Of a stretch of DNA of 64,000 nt, positions 1-11,146 are shown one piece after another; the stretch's first letter is position 1; every line of letters begins with the position of its first letter. The stretch lies in contig BCHS01000008.1 in the NCBI GenBank assembly GCA_039545275.1, positions 1-64,000 on the forward strand. Direction: 5' to 3'. The translations under genes and the position numbers were made by a program. This DNA comes from Pseudomicrostroma phylloplanum. Taxonomy: Eukaryota > Basidiomycota > Exobasidiomycetes > Microstromatales. The notes below the pieces were generated by a model. The model was not told where the DNA came from, made no database searches, and saw only the letters and a list, made by a program, of their open reading frames with translations.

Positions 1-376
1 GATACTCAACCCTAAATACCAATCCAACACACCAGAAAATGGCGCAAGGACACTCAAAACGGCACATGCCCGGAACCGAAGAGGAATAACGACTCTAGAG
101 CCACGTGCAGGGCGGAGTTGGGCGTCTCAGCGGAAGGGACCAGCGGAAAGGAGACGGAAGGAGATGTGGAGATCGGAAGCTTTCTTGTTTCCGCCGGGGA
201 GCAAGCCTCTTAGTGCTCTACACACGTACAAATCGAACGTACCAAAGACGCTCCCTCCCACACACGCACACACACACACCACAGACACGCACAGACCCCA
301 CGTCACACCACCCATTCACACAAGTAACTTCTCACTTCGTTGGTCAGCTCTCAGCCTTGATGGAGCGGTGTTCGTC
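1..376. other. Left-edge intergenic / 5' leader
   Basis: No gene is recognised here. Around 260-295 there is a CA-rich simple repeat. It lies in frame upstream of the chosen start of the next gene, and its low-complexity His/Thr translation is typical of a 5' UTR rather than protein. Confidence 0.5.
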
Positions 377-2713
377 ATGGTGCCAGCACCAGGCAGCACA
401 TTCACCATCCGCGAGTCCACCGCAACGGCTCTCAGCTCCGGAAATCCCGAGGAGCTTTGGCTTTCGCCGGATCCCGGACGAATTGCGAGTCGCATGGCAG
501 ACTGCCGCAACGACCAGGCTTTAGGCTATTGGGTCGCGGTCGAAGAGGATGCCTCGGAGACTCACAGGAAACCGACGCACACGACACCCGGCAGCAAGGC
601 TCGATCTGTCATCCAAGGATCTACCATCCTGTCATCCGCTTTAGAGGCAGCTACGACCACGAGCATCTGGGCCAGATCGTCTCGACTCTTGGAAGAGCTT
701 TCTCTTGTCATAGACGCTTACCTGGCTGATGACCCCAGGCGAGCACATCTTGTGCGACACAGACTCATTGCGCCGCCCAAGCTGGCGGCGCCGATAGTAG
801 TGGATCAAGGGACGGGAGAAGTGCCCTTCAATTGGCAGTTTGAGCGAAGGACGCTATATCTAACCGAGGCGCTCATTCAGCTCGGCCAAGAAGCTTCTCG
901 GTGGAAGGAGGCCGAAGCCCAACGCACCGGGCTGCCATTCCATTCACTGCTGCCATCGTCCCTGCAGAGTGAGATCCGCATCGTGTCCCACTCCCGTGCA
1001 GACGGACTCCGCTCAGATGCATGTGCTAGAATTGCCGACGCCGCTGCCATCACCGACGCTGACTTCTACGTCACTTTGGGAGCTCAAGTGATTGCGACCA
1101 TCGAGAGTAAGCCATTCTGCAGCCCTCGACATGTCGGAGATCTCGTGCGGACTCGTCACGACCCCTTTGGGCAGCAAGAGACCGGAGAGGTGCGTGACGA
1201 GAGCGAGGCCTCGAAGGTACTCGTCCGATTATGCTCCCAGTCACTGGCTGCCGGCTGCCAAGAGGGCTTGTTGGCAGCGGACTGGGGTCGCCTGTTGTTG
1301 CCCTACAGGCTGCAAAAGAGCAAGACGGTTCCTGGAGACGCTCAAATAGTGTTTTCTTCAAGAGCATCATATTGTGATGTCCGGGAGGGCCAGCAGGCTT
1401 GTGCGACGGCGAACTGCGAGAGCAGGGTTGGGCTCTCTGGGCAAGCGTCTCCAGCCTTTCAATTGGAGCAAATGCCAAACTCGGTCTCCTTTCTGCTGGG
1501 CTGGGTCTTACACGTGCTTGAAGGCCTGAAAGATGACGCCAAGAGTCTGCAAGAGCCCGAGCCCGTGAAGCCGAAGGCTGCTCGGTCTCGCGAAGAGGAC
1601 CAAGAAGAGCGTGGCTCACCGGAGAAGCAAATTCGCGTGCGTCGAGGGGGAGACATCGCATCGGCTAGAGCTCCCGAGGGCACCGGTAGCTCTAGAAAGC
1701 TTGCAGACTCCGGCAAAGACGCAACTGACAGCGGTACCGAAGGTTTGCCGCTCGTGAAGTCCTACGTATGCACCTTTGGGCCCATTCTGGGCGGAACTTT
1801 TGCTGGGCTTCATCGCTGCGTGGTGGACAGGGATCATCTGGAGGGTCACAAGGCACTGAGCTCATCACAAGAGTCAAAAGGTCGGCCCGCATTCGGCGTC
1901 CTACCTGACTTGGGCGCGAATGACTGCCTCGCCTTGATGAAGGTGCAGAGGGTGCCTGTCATGCCAGATTCTGGATCGTCTCTACCTGAGCCTAGATTCG
2001 AAGAGGCAGACGACCCCCCCGTGAGCGAGGAGGACCGCGAAGGCATCCGGAAAAGAACCGAACAGGAGATCCGGATCTACCGGCACTGCGAGGACCTTCA
2101 AGGCATCCTCATACCGCGGCTATTTGGCCTTGTCTCCCCCGAGGATTATCCTCGGTCCAGCTCGTTCAAGCTGATGCTCCAACATCTCCGTGCTGCGCCA
2201 ATAGGGAGCCTGCTGCAGGAGCAGAGATATGTGTGGGGCGGCGAAGTCTGTCACGCGGTCGAGGCAGCCTTTGCAGCATTGCACGCCCATCGAGTCTACC
2301 ATGGGGACGCCAGCAGAGCCAATATCCTCATTGAGTGGAAGCAGGTTGCCTCGACGAGCTCAGGCGATCTCTTCGCTCAGGCGGAGACATTGGACGGTTG
2401 GGGCATGCGCAACATGGTACGGGAAGCTCAGGCCCGGATGCAATTGAGTGGCAAGGCGTTTGCTGCCGCAGCACGCAGATCAAGAGAGCATGTCGATACC
2501 GATGGCGATTCTGGTCTCGCGCTCGAGGTCACGGAGTCACCATTGAGCCGCTTGAGGGCTGCGGTGAAGCCTTATGTTTGGCTCGTCGACTTTGCTGACG
2601 CTGTCGTCGTCGAGGATGGGCCGGAGGGAGACTCTCTTCTCGCTTGCGAGGCTCGCGGAGTCAAGCACATGGTGGAGCTGTGGGCCAGCGAGCGCCGCAT
2701 CGGGGCATGGTAG
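377..2713 (+). CDS. Kinase-like protein with possible upstream PD-(D/E)xK-like motif
   Basis: Single-exon gene encoding 778 residues. The C-terminal part looks like a protein-kinase fold of the fungal FunK1 type: a candidate beta-3 lysine (K522 in LALMKVQ), a helix-C glutamate near E564, the catalytic loop YHGDASRAN (D644, N649), and DFAD at 738-741 in place of DFG. About 90 residues are inserted between the catalytic loop and the DFAD motif. Further upstream, D229 followed by IESK (E243, K245) fits the D-x(n)-ExK pattern of restriction-like nucleases. Residues 440-500 are charged and disordered. I chose ATG 377 over the in-frame ATG at 164 because the extra 71 residues translate a CA repeat. 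What is seen is the motifs; kinase-like fold is likely; nuclease-like activity is a guess. It could be a pseudokinase, since DFG is altered. Confidence 0.6.
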   Translation: MVPAPGSTFTIRESTATALSSGNPEELWLSPDPGRIASRMADCRNDQALGYWVAVEEDASETHRKPTHTTPGSKARSVIQGSTILSSALEAATTTSIWARSSRLLEELSLVIDAYLADDPRRAHLVRHRLIAPPKLAAPIVVDQGTGEVPFNWQFERRTLYLTEALIQLGQEASRWKEAEAQRTGLPFHSLLPSSLQSEIRIVSHSRADGLRSDACARIADAAAITDADFYVTLGAQVIATIESKPFCSPRHVGDLVRTRHDPFGQQETGEVRDESEASKVLVRLCSQSLAAGCQEGLLAADWGRLLLPYRLQKSKTVPGDAQIVFSSRASYCDVREGQQACATANCESRVGLSGQASPAFQLEQMPNSVSFLLGWVLHVLEGLKDDAKSLQEPEPVKPKAARSREEDQEERGSPEKQIRVRRGGDIASARAPEGTGSSRKLADSGKDATDSGTEGLPLVKSYVCTFGPILGGTFAGLHRCVVDRDHLEGHKALSSSQESKGRPAFGVLPDLGANDCLALMKVQRVPVMPDSGSSLPEPRFEEADDPPVSEEDREGIRKRTEQEIRIYRHCEDLQGILIPRLFGLVSPEDYPRSSSFKLMLQHLRAAPIGSLLQEQRYVWGGEVCHAVEAAFAALHAHRVYHGDASRANILIEWKQVASTSSGDLFAQAETLDGWGMRNMVREAQARMQLSGKAFAAAARRSREHVDTDGDSGLALEVTESPLSRLRAAVKPYVWLVDFADAVVVEDGPEGDSLLACEARGVKHMVELWASERRIGAW

Positions 2714-4474
2714 CCTGTCAATACCTTGCGATGGAGACTTCGCATGGGATGGAGATGAGGGAAGAAGCCAATTTTGCACTCGCCTCGTCTTCACAGCGGC
2801 AACGAAGCGCTCCCGGCTGCAAATCAGTCAATCCCGGACCAACACAAGACCTTCCGGAGGTCAACGGGCGCAGCGTCGCTTTCCATCATGCCCATCAACT
2901 CTCAGTCACGATGAGTCCACCAATCGGCTCCGCCATATGCTGGCATCTTCTTGCTGCAGCCACCGCATCAACACACCATCTAGAGCACCACGATCAGCTA
3001 GTCCATCTGGAAGACTCGAGCCTCACAATGCAGCTGTCGCTTCGCCTGCTAGGAGATGGGAACATTGTCGTTCAGCTGCCGTCTCAAATGCTTCTCTCAC
3101 AATACGATGTCGCGGCCAAGCCCATACCGAAAGTGTAACGTAGACTCCGGTCACCGTACGACTTCCTAGTGTCTTATCGGTGAGGAGACCAACGGAGGCG
3201 AGTTGACCGGCTGAGCGGCTTTGCAATCATTCCAGCACTGCTTTGGCTTCTTCATGTTGCTTCCCTGTCCCGAGTGAAAGTATGAAGCAAATGGGAGAAG
3301 AGAGAGGAAGGCTAGAGGTACAAGGGTGACGGGAGAAGGGCCTGAGTGCCTGCTCTGGCCGACGGAACGGAGGCAGGCACTAGGCACGTCCCTCCTCCTC
3401 TCTCTTCGGCTCGAGCGGTTGCCGATGAGGTCGTCGAGGGGGGAGCCTGTGGTATCTTGGACAGGCTTTCGGAAGTGCGCTCCGGTGTCAGCGGAGGCAC
3501 GCTCGTGGATTGGGTCGGCCCTAGGCTGTCGAGAGCGCGGTGACGGTGTCTAGGTGTCTCGTTGTGCGCTGGGCTTCCCCAGCGGCCAGGATGCGGACGG
3601 TCGGCGATCGCAAATTACGGCGATTGTCATTGCTGTCGCGTCTAGCCCAGATAGCGGAGTGATCGGTTGATCGGTTGGCCTGCGATTGAAGTGGTGTCGC
3701 AATCCGGGAGATCCGAAGAGCGCATTTCCATCCACAGCAGAGCTCATGGATGCTGATATTGCCCCTTCGCATTGTCTACCTCAAGTAGCCATGGCCGAGC
3801 ACTCTCGTCCTTTCTGCACGATTTACGTATGACCAAGACTACAAATCGCCAGTCTTGTAGATGCTGAGGACGAAGCAGCTCGGAGGGTCAGGGTCTTTAC
3901 AGAACAACCTTCAGTGAGCAGTAGATAGTTTGAGATCATACGTGCACTGGATGTATATGCGAAGTGTGGGCGGAGATGCTTCAGAGACACGAAAACTCTC
4001 TAGTAGCTCCTGCTCCCCATACGGCCTTTGTTGTCAAAGGCGCTGACACTTCGAATAGCTGATACCACGATCTACTGCTGCTGGGGATACGCGATCGGAT
4101 TTATTCCCTTAGCTTCCATCTACGTGATTCAGGGAGGGCGCCTCCTTTAGCTGATCACGTCGTGGCGAGCCGTAATGAAGAAGGTCGCGCCCACCCACCC
4201 CCATCGCTGAAAGGCGTTCAATGTCTCATGTGAGTCGCCCAGATCGGCAGCAAGGCAGCCCCCGAGCGAGCGATACAAAGCCGAGTGCGTCTGTCTGACC
4301 TTTCGCAAAGGTTGGTTTGCGAGCGTGGGACTATCTCTACCTCTGGTACACAATGAGCGCAGCGCTAGTGTCGCTTGAGTCGACTGCGACGCCGTTCTTA
4401 AGCATTCATCGCTCGTCATGGTGAGCTGCGCCATCTGCGCTTGTAGCCTCCTTAACACCTGCCTTGAGAGCTCT
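2714..4474. other. Gene-poor intergenic stretch
   Basis: About 1.76 kb lies between the kinase-like gene and the convergent LRR gene. Short open frames exist on both strands, but none has a recognisable domain, convincing splice structure or codon pattern. I see no repeat, RNA gene or transposon terminus. Confidence 0.5.
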
Positions 4475-6120
4475 TCAGGGAATTGTACCGTCCCAGTCGC
4501 TCAGCCCAGTGCGATTTACTCCGTCTCCTCGTCGCCCGCGAACTCCCCACAAGTGGTGCGGTACGCTGTCTCTAATTGCTGAGCCAGCGGACCCTTCAGA
4601 GACCTGAGGCGGCGGCACCGGCATCTCGCAGGCATTGCATCTTGAGTTCATGCCACCTTTGCCACCTTTGCCACCTTTTCTCTTGAAGTTCTCTTCTCGC
4701 AGCGGATTGCCTTCCAGAACAATGCCGAGCGTTTCTGCTGATGCTTCAACCTGACGAGGTGCATCGACCGATGAAATGCGCACAAGTTGCCTGGGCTGTA
4801 TTGCGAACGCGGGAGCAGATGGTTCTCCCGATACAGCTGGAGTCATGTTCGTCTGTCCGTTCGTGAGTATCGTGTAGGGGGATCCGAAGGTCTGCTCAAG
4901 TTGTTGCAGATTATCGATATTACAGCGCTGGAGGTCGAGGGCTCGCAGTGAAGGGAACAGAATCGGAGGGGCGAATGGCGAAGTCGATTGGACAGGGCGG
5001 TCCCCGTCCAAGTCGAAAACATCATCATTAATACGGTTCCCACCCAGAGAAAGTTGCGATAGATCTCTGAGCCGACCGAGCCAAGTAAGAGGGATAGGTC
5101 CCCTAATGAAATTGTCGCTGAGATCTAGTTCCAGCAGAGCAGGCGGCCACGTACACTGTGCGGACACGCCGGATGCCTCACGCGCGGGAAGTCCCAAAGT
5201 CGCATTGCCCAGACGGTTGTGTGCAAGTTTGAGGTAACGCAAAGATCGCAAGGGCTGGCAGAGCTCTCGTCCAATGGGTGCGGCAGGACGTTGCCGTTTT
5301 GTCGGGCTGTCGCACCGTGCGAGAAAGCCGCCCCACATACCTCCATCCTGATCTGCGTTTTCGTTGTCCCAATCCCGACGTTGCCCCCTAGCAGTGGAGA
5401 CTTGCTCATCTGTCCAGAGTGATCCTAGCTTATTATAAGAGAGGTCGAGCTCGATCAAGGAGTCCAAAGAACAGAGACACATCGGGAATGAAGCAAAGGC
5501 ATTCCGCGATAGACTGAGGGTAGTCAAATTGACGAATTGAAAGAACGCTGACGGCAGCGTTGTTAGGCGATTGTTGTGAAGCTGGCAGGAGGGACAAAGA
5601 GAAGAGATCTCAGCCATGCCCGCTCCTCTGATGAGAGCGGCGCATACAGACTTACATCTAGACGAACCAAGCTGGCAAACTCTGCCAGCCTAGCATCAAT
5701 CTCCTCCAGATCGCCATTCGCGACCGCCAGCGTCTGTAGGTCCTGTCTCTCATACCACGCCCTTCTTTCCCCTACCTTCTCTGACCCATCTTCGTACCAC
5801 TGGGGTGCATCGGCGTCCAGCAAAGTGAAGAGGGAGAGCGGGAGGGTTCTGAAAGCCGGCTGCCGTGAGGAAAGATTCAACTTGCCGGTCCAGCAGCTTT
5901 TGAAGAGAAGCTCGCCTTCACCACGTTGGGAGATCCAAAGGTCGGAGGTCTCAAGCGGCTCATCGAGACCAGTCGTTGTCTGCCCCACCGCAGAGTCTTC
6001 CCGGTTCTTCTTCGGTGTGCCAAACGGCTGTACCAGGATATCATCGTCTGTGGGCTTGCTCGATGATAGCTTGGCAGCTGCCCGACGAGCGGCCAAGGCT
6101 GCTCTCACAGCTGCCGACAT
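4475..6120 (-). CDS. Leucine-rich-repeat protein
   Basis: Two exons on the minus strand, 6120-5656 and 5581-4475, joined by a 74-bp GTAAGT...CAG intron; 523 residues. The splice rejoins an LRR unit (LVRLD to LHNNRLTTLP). The N-terminal third is an Ala-rich, unclassified region. The repeats follow LxxLxLxxN spacing, for example LTTLSLSRNAFASFP, LIELDLSYNKLGSL, LRYLKLAHNRLG, LLELDLSDNFIRGPIP and LSQLSLGGNRIN. An acidic low-complexity insertion separates the early repeats, and a Gly/Lys-rich run (about residue 450) precedes a tail with CNAC. No signal peptide or kinase domain is visible. LRR proteins of this kind are protein-interaction scaffolds; no specific partner can be named. It is transcribed divergently from the first HNH gene. 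Start chosen at MSAAVR. Confidence 0.75.
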
Positions 6121-6682
6121 GCTAGCAGAAGATCTGGTAAGGGCTACCCGCCTACTTCGATGTTCCGTTGTGGTTCCGGCGAAGGCACAGGCCTGCAAAG
6201 AGTACTTCGCAGATTGTCGTAAGCCGACACTCTCCGGAGGGCTGAGGTGCGCTGCAAAGGAGACAACAGATGAGAATAAGAGCAGGGGGACGGGGCCGAG
6301 CGAGAGGCGGAGGCTTGTGGAGAGGATGGCGGAAGGGCATCTACGCAGCCGCTTGCCCGAAGCGAGGAGCACCCAGCCCATGCGGAAAGGGAGAAAGCAT
6401 CGGAACGGAACAGGCCAAGGGTGGTCCGGGCTCAGATCGGAGGCTTTCCGACTGCGGGGCGTTGCTCTCAGCAGGCCGTTCTGACCATTTGCTTCCTTCG
6501 GAGGGTCAAGGCTGACTTCGCCGCTTTGCTTTCTCCACCTGGTTACCTTCCTACCCAATGCATCTGCCCCTCACAGCAGTCCCTCCTCGTAAGCTGCTCA
6601 CGCAGTCAAATCGCACCTGCCTTGCAAGTCTGCACACTTAGCTGTGTCACCTGATTCTTTTACCCAAATCAAGCACCTTCAA
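6121..6682. promoter_or_regulatory. Divergent intergenic region (LRR / HNH gene 1)
   Basis: Head-to-head spacer of 562 bp that must carry both promoters. The half near the LRR gene stays open on the minus strand, so a longer LRR N-terminus cannot be excluded. No distinctive site is recognised. Confidence 0.4.
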
Positions 6683-8457
6683 ATGTCTGAGAGCTCTTCT
6701 TCGCCTTCAAGGCCCGTGATTGAAGCTTTTCGACGCGCGCCCCGTGAAAGCAGTCTTGTGTGTCGGGGTCATCCTCGTAGAACCGGGAGCGGGAGTGACG
6801 CACGCCCGCAACCCACCCTGGATGATAAAAGAGTCCGAACTTACTTTGACGAGGTCAACGGCGTAAGGGAGGATTGTTGCTGGGTCACTGGCTTACTTGA
6901 TCCTCAACTTGCGCATGTGCTTCCTCACGCCGAGAATGGCTGCACACGAGTGGTGAGCTCCAGGCAGATACGTCGTGGTATTGCAGTGAAAGGCTTGAAG
7001 TTTCCTCTAACGAAAGTAATCTTTCCCTTCATTGATAGGTCATGTGGCTCCAATTAATGGAATTGGTACCAATGAACTTGGCTGAGCGATCAAAATGGAA
7101 AGTGTCCCCGCGAAATGTACTGCCGCTCCAATATTCCCTGCACCTGGACCTTACTGATGGCAGGGCTAGGAGAGCCCTTCTGCGACCCACCCGAGCAGAC
7201 CTCCACGACCTGGTCCGGGCGCTGGAAGCTGGACTGACGCAAGAGGAGAAAAGGATGAGCACAGCAATCGCCTCGGGTCACAATGTTTCCGGCTGGAGGC
7301 CGGACTGGAACACAATCATCAATGACAACTGGTCGCGGAAAGTGAACGCGGGTTCGAGTGAGTGGCTCTCATTCGAATACCAGATTGACTTCTTCAATCT
7401 TCGAGAAGACGCCATCATCACGACAAAGGGCGATTCTGGGCTACGCTATTTGAGAGAAGCTCCAGGCATACGCCTGTATCCAAACTGCCTGGAGCGAGAG
7501 CTTGAGAGCGTGTATGCCCCTCTCTCGGTCTTGTTGGTGATCGCGGTCGCTGTCTCGCAAATGCACTTTGTGTGCAAGACAGTCTGTGCCGAGGCAGGGT
7601 GGCGAAAGACTTTCATGGAAGACCTAGACACGATGTCGTACATCGTAAATCTGGTCGGCTCTGCGTCCCCTCATGACTTTCGAAGTCTCAAGCGACCCGA
7701 GGTACTGTCCTTCGACCGGCCCCAGACGAAGGGCGTCGTCTTGCCGCCTATATTGCGGGCATGGCCGAGAAATGTGAGGCTCCGCTCGCCAAGTACAACT
7801 GGCGGCGACTTTGGTTTTTCTTCCAGTCCTCCGGATGGCTATCAGACCGAGTTCGCTTCCCGTTTGCATGGTCTCAAAGTCGAACCCGACGAAGTTCAAG
7901 TCATGTCCTACACCGCAGACGAAAGGGACGAAAGTGAAGGCAGCGGAGGTGGAGGTGCAGGCGAAGGGTCCAGAGAGGCACCAGGTGAGACTCATTCTAC
8001 GTCGGAAGAGAGCTCTTCAGGAAACATGTCGGAAATGTCACAAGGCTTCGGTGATACCTCTCGCCAACCAGAGCATTATGAGCGCAGTGACAGCCCGCCC
8101 AGCGAGCATGGCAGCTTACCAAACACCTTCAAGCGAAGTAGTGTCAAGCCCGACATCGATCAGACCGAATCGGATGGGGGACAACAAACAGCGACAACAC
8201 CACGACAAACGCATCAGGAAGACCTTCGGCATCAAGAATGGGAGCTTCTGGATTACGAACAAGATGAATTGCTCGATACTGCTCGCGAGGCTCTGATCCT
8301 AAGATTTGAAGCCCTCGCTGTGCCTACGAGGCCGTGTTGCGCCGAAGGGTCCACTTTGATGTCTGATTTCCTCATCAGCTCAGAGCCGCTTGCCCTCGCG
8401 ACCAAGCTCGATGATATCGAACGTCGCCGCAGGGAGATCATAGACGAGTGGGAGTAG
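6683..8457 (+). CDS. HNH-nuclease-like protein, tandem paralogue 1
   Basis: Exons 6683-6952 and 7039-8457 (86-bp GTGAGC...TAG intron), 562 residues. The core matches the fungal HNH_2 pattern: CWVTG at 66-70, AHVLPH with H78 and H82, a central WLQLME segment spanning the splice junction, RNVLPL with N116, and SLHLDL with H125. These are the metal and catalytic positions of ββα-metal nucleases. The remainder is a conserved alpha-rich region (to about residue 300), a Ser/Glu/Gly-rich disordered linker, and a conserved C-terminal helix with ERRRREI. No signal peptide or NLS is clear. Family members in fungi are mostly uncharacterised. A near copy follows directly downstream. Whether it cleaves nucleic acid is inference. 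Confidence 0.72.
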
Positions 8458-9005
8458 TAGAAGCATCATGTGCATTCACCTTTGTGGCTCCTTTGCTATT
8501 GACAGTTCACTTGTGTTGCACCTCCTGTCCTCGCTTGTACCCCTGGGGCCGGGCTGTTTGTGAGCTCCATTCGATCCCGTTTCGCTCGGTAGCCTCATCC
8601 TAGCATAGCTCGATTAACAATCACGATACTTCACTCCGATGAGGCTGCGGTTCCCCGACCCCCCAGGTCCTGCGCCGTGAGGGCATGCGCCCACAAGAAG
8701 AATGAGGGACGAAGGTTCTGATGTGAGATGTGGTCGCTACTCGGGATTGACGAGCCTCTGACTGCGACCGAGCAGCCACGTTGAAGTGGTGAGACATGAT
8801 CGGTGCACAATGTCGCTGCCGGGCTGTTCCGGGCGACGCGGCATCGATGTCTTGCCGCTTGATGAGCAAATTTGCTTCCGATGCCTCTGTAGACTATCAC
8901 TTCCAGCTCTATCCTTTATTCCTCACCTCGTCACCATCTCGAAAGCGTATCTTCGCATCTCCGCCCACCCCCACTAGCACTTGTCCAGCTCCAGCTTATC
9001 TTCAA
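8458..9005. other. Spacer between the tandem HNH genes
   Basis: 548 bp holding the 3' end of paralogue 1 and the promoter of paralogue 2. The start contexts of the two genes are alike (CTTCAAATGTC in both), which suggests that the duplication unit included upstream sequence. No other feature is seen. Confidence 0.5.
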
Positions 9006-10780
9006 ATGTCATCTGATATGTCTCGCTCTTCAGAGCACCTGCCAGAGCCTGCCTTACCCGCCCCCAGGGTAAGCAGCCTGGTATACAGATCCCAAGTTGA
9101 TAGGAGTGAGCCAAGTAACGAGCAGAAACCTCGTCCGTCGGCCGCAGAAGCAGCGATTGCCGAACGTTTCGAATCTGTGAACTGCGTCGGAAAGGGCGAT
9201 TGCTGGGTCACAGAGACGGGAGATGCCGAGAAAGTCCACATCGTGCCTCACGCAGAGGCAAAATGGGCACGTCTGGTGAGTCTCGTGGAGTACAGGAGAC
9301 GAGACAGTACAGCTGACCCTGACACTTTACGCGTCACGACCAGATTCTGTGGCTGCAACTGATGGAACTTACGCCAACAAACCTCCGGGAGAGGACAAAA
9401 TGGAAGGTGTCTTCGGCGAATCTGGTACCTCTAAGCCACCACATCCACAGACACCTCACGGACGGCAAAAGCAGAAAGGCAATCGTTCGACCCACACGCG
9501 CCGATCTCCTACAACTCGTGCATGTGCTTGAAGATGCTCTTGCAAGACAGAGCGCCGAGAGCTCCCAAGGAGCATGGCAGCCTCGCTGGGAGCAGCTCCT
9601 GCAACATCTCTGGCCTCGAAAGGAGACGATCGGAACGGTCTGTCTTCCAAGCTACGAGTATCAGATCGACTTTTTCGAGCTCAAACCCAACACCATCATG
9701 AATTGCAAGGCACCGCGGTCGTTTCGGGTACTCGAAGAGCCTTCAGGCGATAGGACATACCCAAACACCATGGAACACGGGCTGGAAAAGTTCAAAGCGC
9801 CACTTTCGATCTTGTCCGTCGTCGCCGTAGCAGTCTCGCAACTGTGGTTCGTCAGCCGACAACCCGGACGACGCTATCAGCCTGACTTCCTGGAAGACCT
9901 CGAAGTCATGTCGTATGTGGTCAATATGCTGGGCTCTCCTGACCTCACGTCCTTCAGGAGCTTCATGAGGCCTTCTGTGCTCCCGCCCCTGCCTTTGCTG
10001 TCGGAAGCAGCTGCCTTCGTTCCCCGACCAAGACATTGGCCCGTCGTGAGTGCTACGCCATCGGCTGCTCCAGGAGCTGCGCTTCCGGAATTTTCGTCAA
10101 GTCCACCACATGGCTTTCGGGAGATGCTGGTCCCCGATCTCTATGATATGGAGAGCGACCAGACGCCAGAGGAGTTAGGACCGACAGAAGCTAGTGGTCA
10201 GGGTGTGGACAAAAGCGGCGGTAGTGGCGGTGGGAACTCTTCTGAACCAGGAGACAAGTCGGACTCGGCACTGGAGGACAGTCTATCAAGCGGTCTGAGT
10301 TCCTCTATAGGGACTTCAGGCCTCTCTCGCGGCACAGTAGACACTTTTGGCGATTCCCAGATGGGAGAGGCCGAGTCACACGCCATCGCGCCCTCCCTTC
10401 GGGTCGGTACCAAGACTGTAGATGCTGCTCAACATCATGAGACTCGACCTGTTGAAGCAAGTGGAAATCAGCATGTCGACTCCTTCGAAGCCCAATGGCA
10501 TGAGGAATGGCAGTCTCTGGAAGCAGAGCAGGATCTGGTACTTGGGACCGCCAGCCTCGCCCTTGTGCAGCAGTTTCAAGCTAGCTGCACAGAGGCTCAT
10601 ACTGCTACCTCAGCAGGGCCGTTTGACTTTCTCGTCGATCAGCAGCCTCTCGAAATTACTCCGAAGCTGCAATCAATCGACCAGCGGAGGGAAGAGATGT
10701 TGGAGCAGTGGGATGAGGTGTTGGAGCGGCGTCAGCGCAGGCAATGGTTGGAGAGGCACGGGTTGACGGAGATCGAGTAG
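9006..10780 (+). CDS. HNH-nuclease-like protein, tandem paralogue 2
   Basis: Exons 9006-9275 and 9344-10780 (68-bp GTGAGT...CAG intron), 568 residues. Exon 1 is exactly 270 bp, as in paralogue 1, and the intron sits at the same codon and phase. The HNH residues keep the same register: CWVT at 66-69, HIVPH with H78 and H82, ANLVPL with N116, and HIHRHL with H125. Shared blocks continue through YEYQIDFF, the VIAVAVSQ/VVAVAVSQ segment, a DLE..SYVVN stretch and the terminal helix. The Ser/Gly-rich linker has diverged. The C-terminus runs about 22 residues past that of paralogue 1. It is a direct tandem duplicate; both copies are intact. Function is unknown beyond a nuclease-like fold. Confidence 0.72.
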
Positions 10781-11146
10781 GTGAAGCTTTTCGTCCTGTA
10801 TCAGTGCTATCACTCATCTCCTTCTCAAAGTTACCATGTGACTCACTTGACTCATTGTGGGATGTGTGGCTGACGAGTCTACACTCGCAGTCAATAGGCG
10901 GCTGAAGCTTGCGTATGACGCCTTTGTCGTCAACGCGGGCGAGAGAGACGGCACGGACAATAGTCGTACTGCCACAAACGCGCTACTCGTTGGCCGATGC
11001 TTCCGTAGCCTCCGAGTAGTCATGACTGTACTGCCAAGAAAGGGGCATCTGGGCGTCTTGTCACTCTGACATACGGCTGTAACACATCTCCATTGCACAT
11101 GCTCTGGTATATCTGCGAGCTCTATTGTTACAATTCCTGTCCATCG
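10781..11146. other. Convergent 3' spacer
   Basis: 366 bp between the stop codons of HNH paralogue 2 and PPP4R2. It presumably contains both 3' UTRs. No gene or repeat is recognised. Confidence 0.5.

Noticed and set aside
2644..3138. 164-residue plus-strand open frame overlapping the end of the kinase-like gene
   Set aside because: It overlaps conserved coding sequence in another frame, and its product shows no family features.
4147..4458. 103-residue open frame on the minus strand downstream of the LRR gene
   Set aside because: No domain, no splice partner, unremarkable start and composition; most likely chance in GC-rich DNA.
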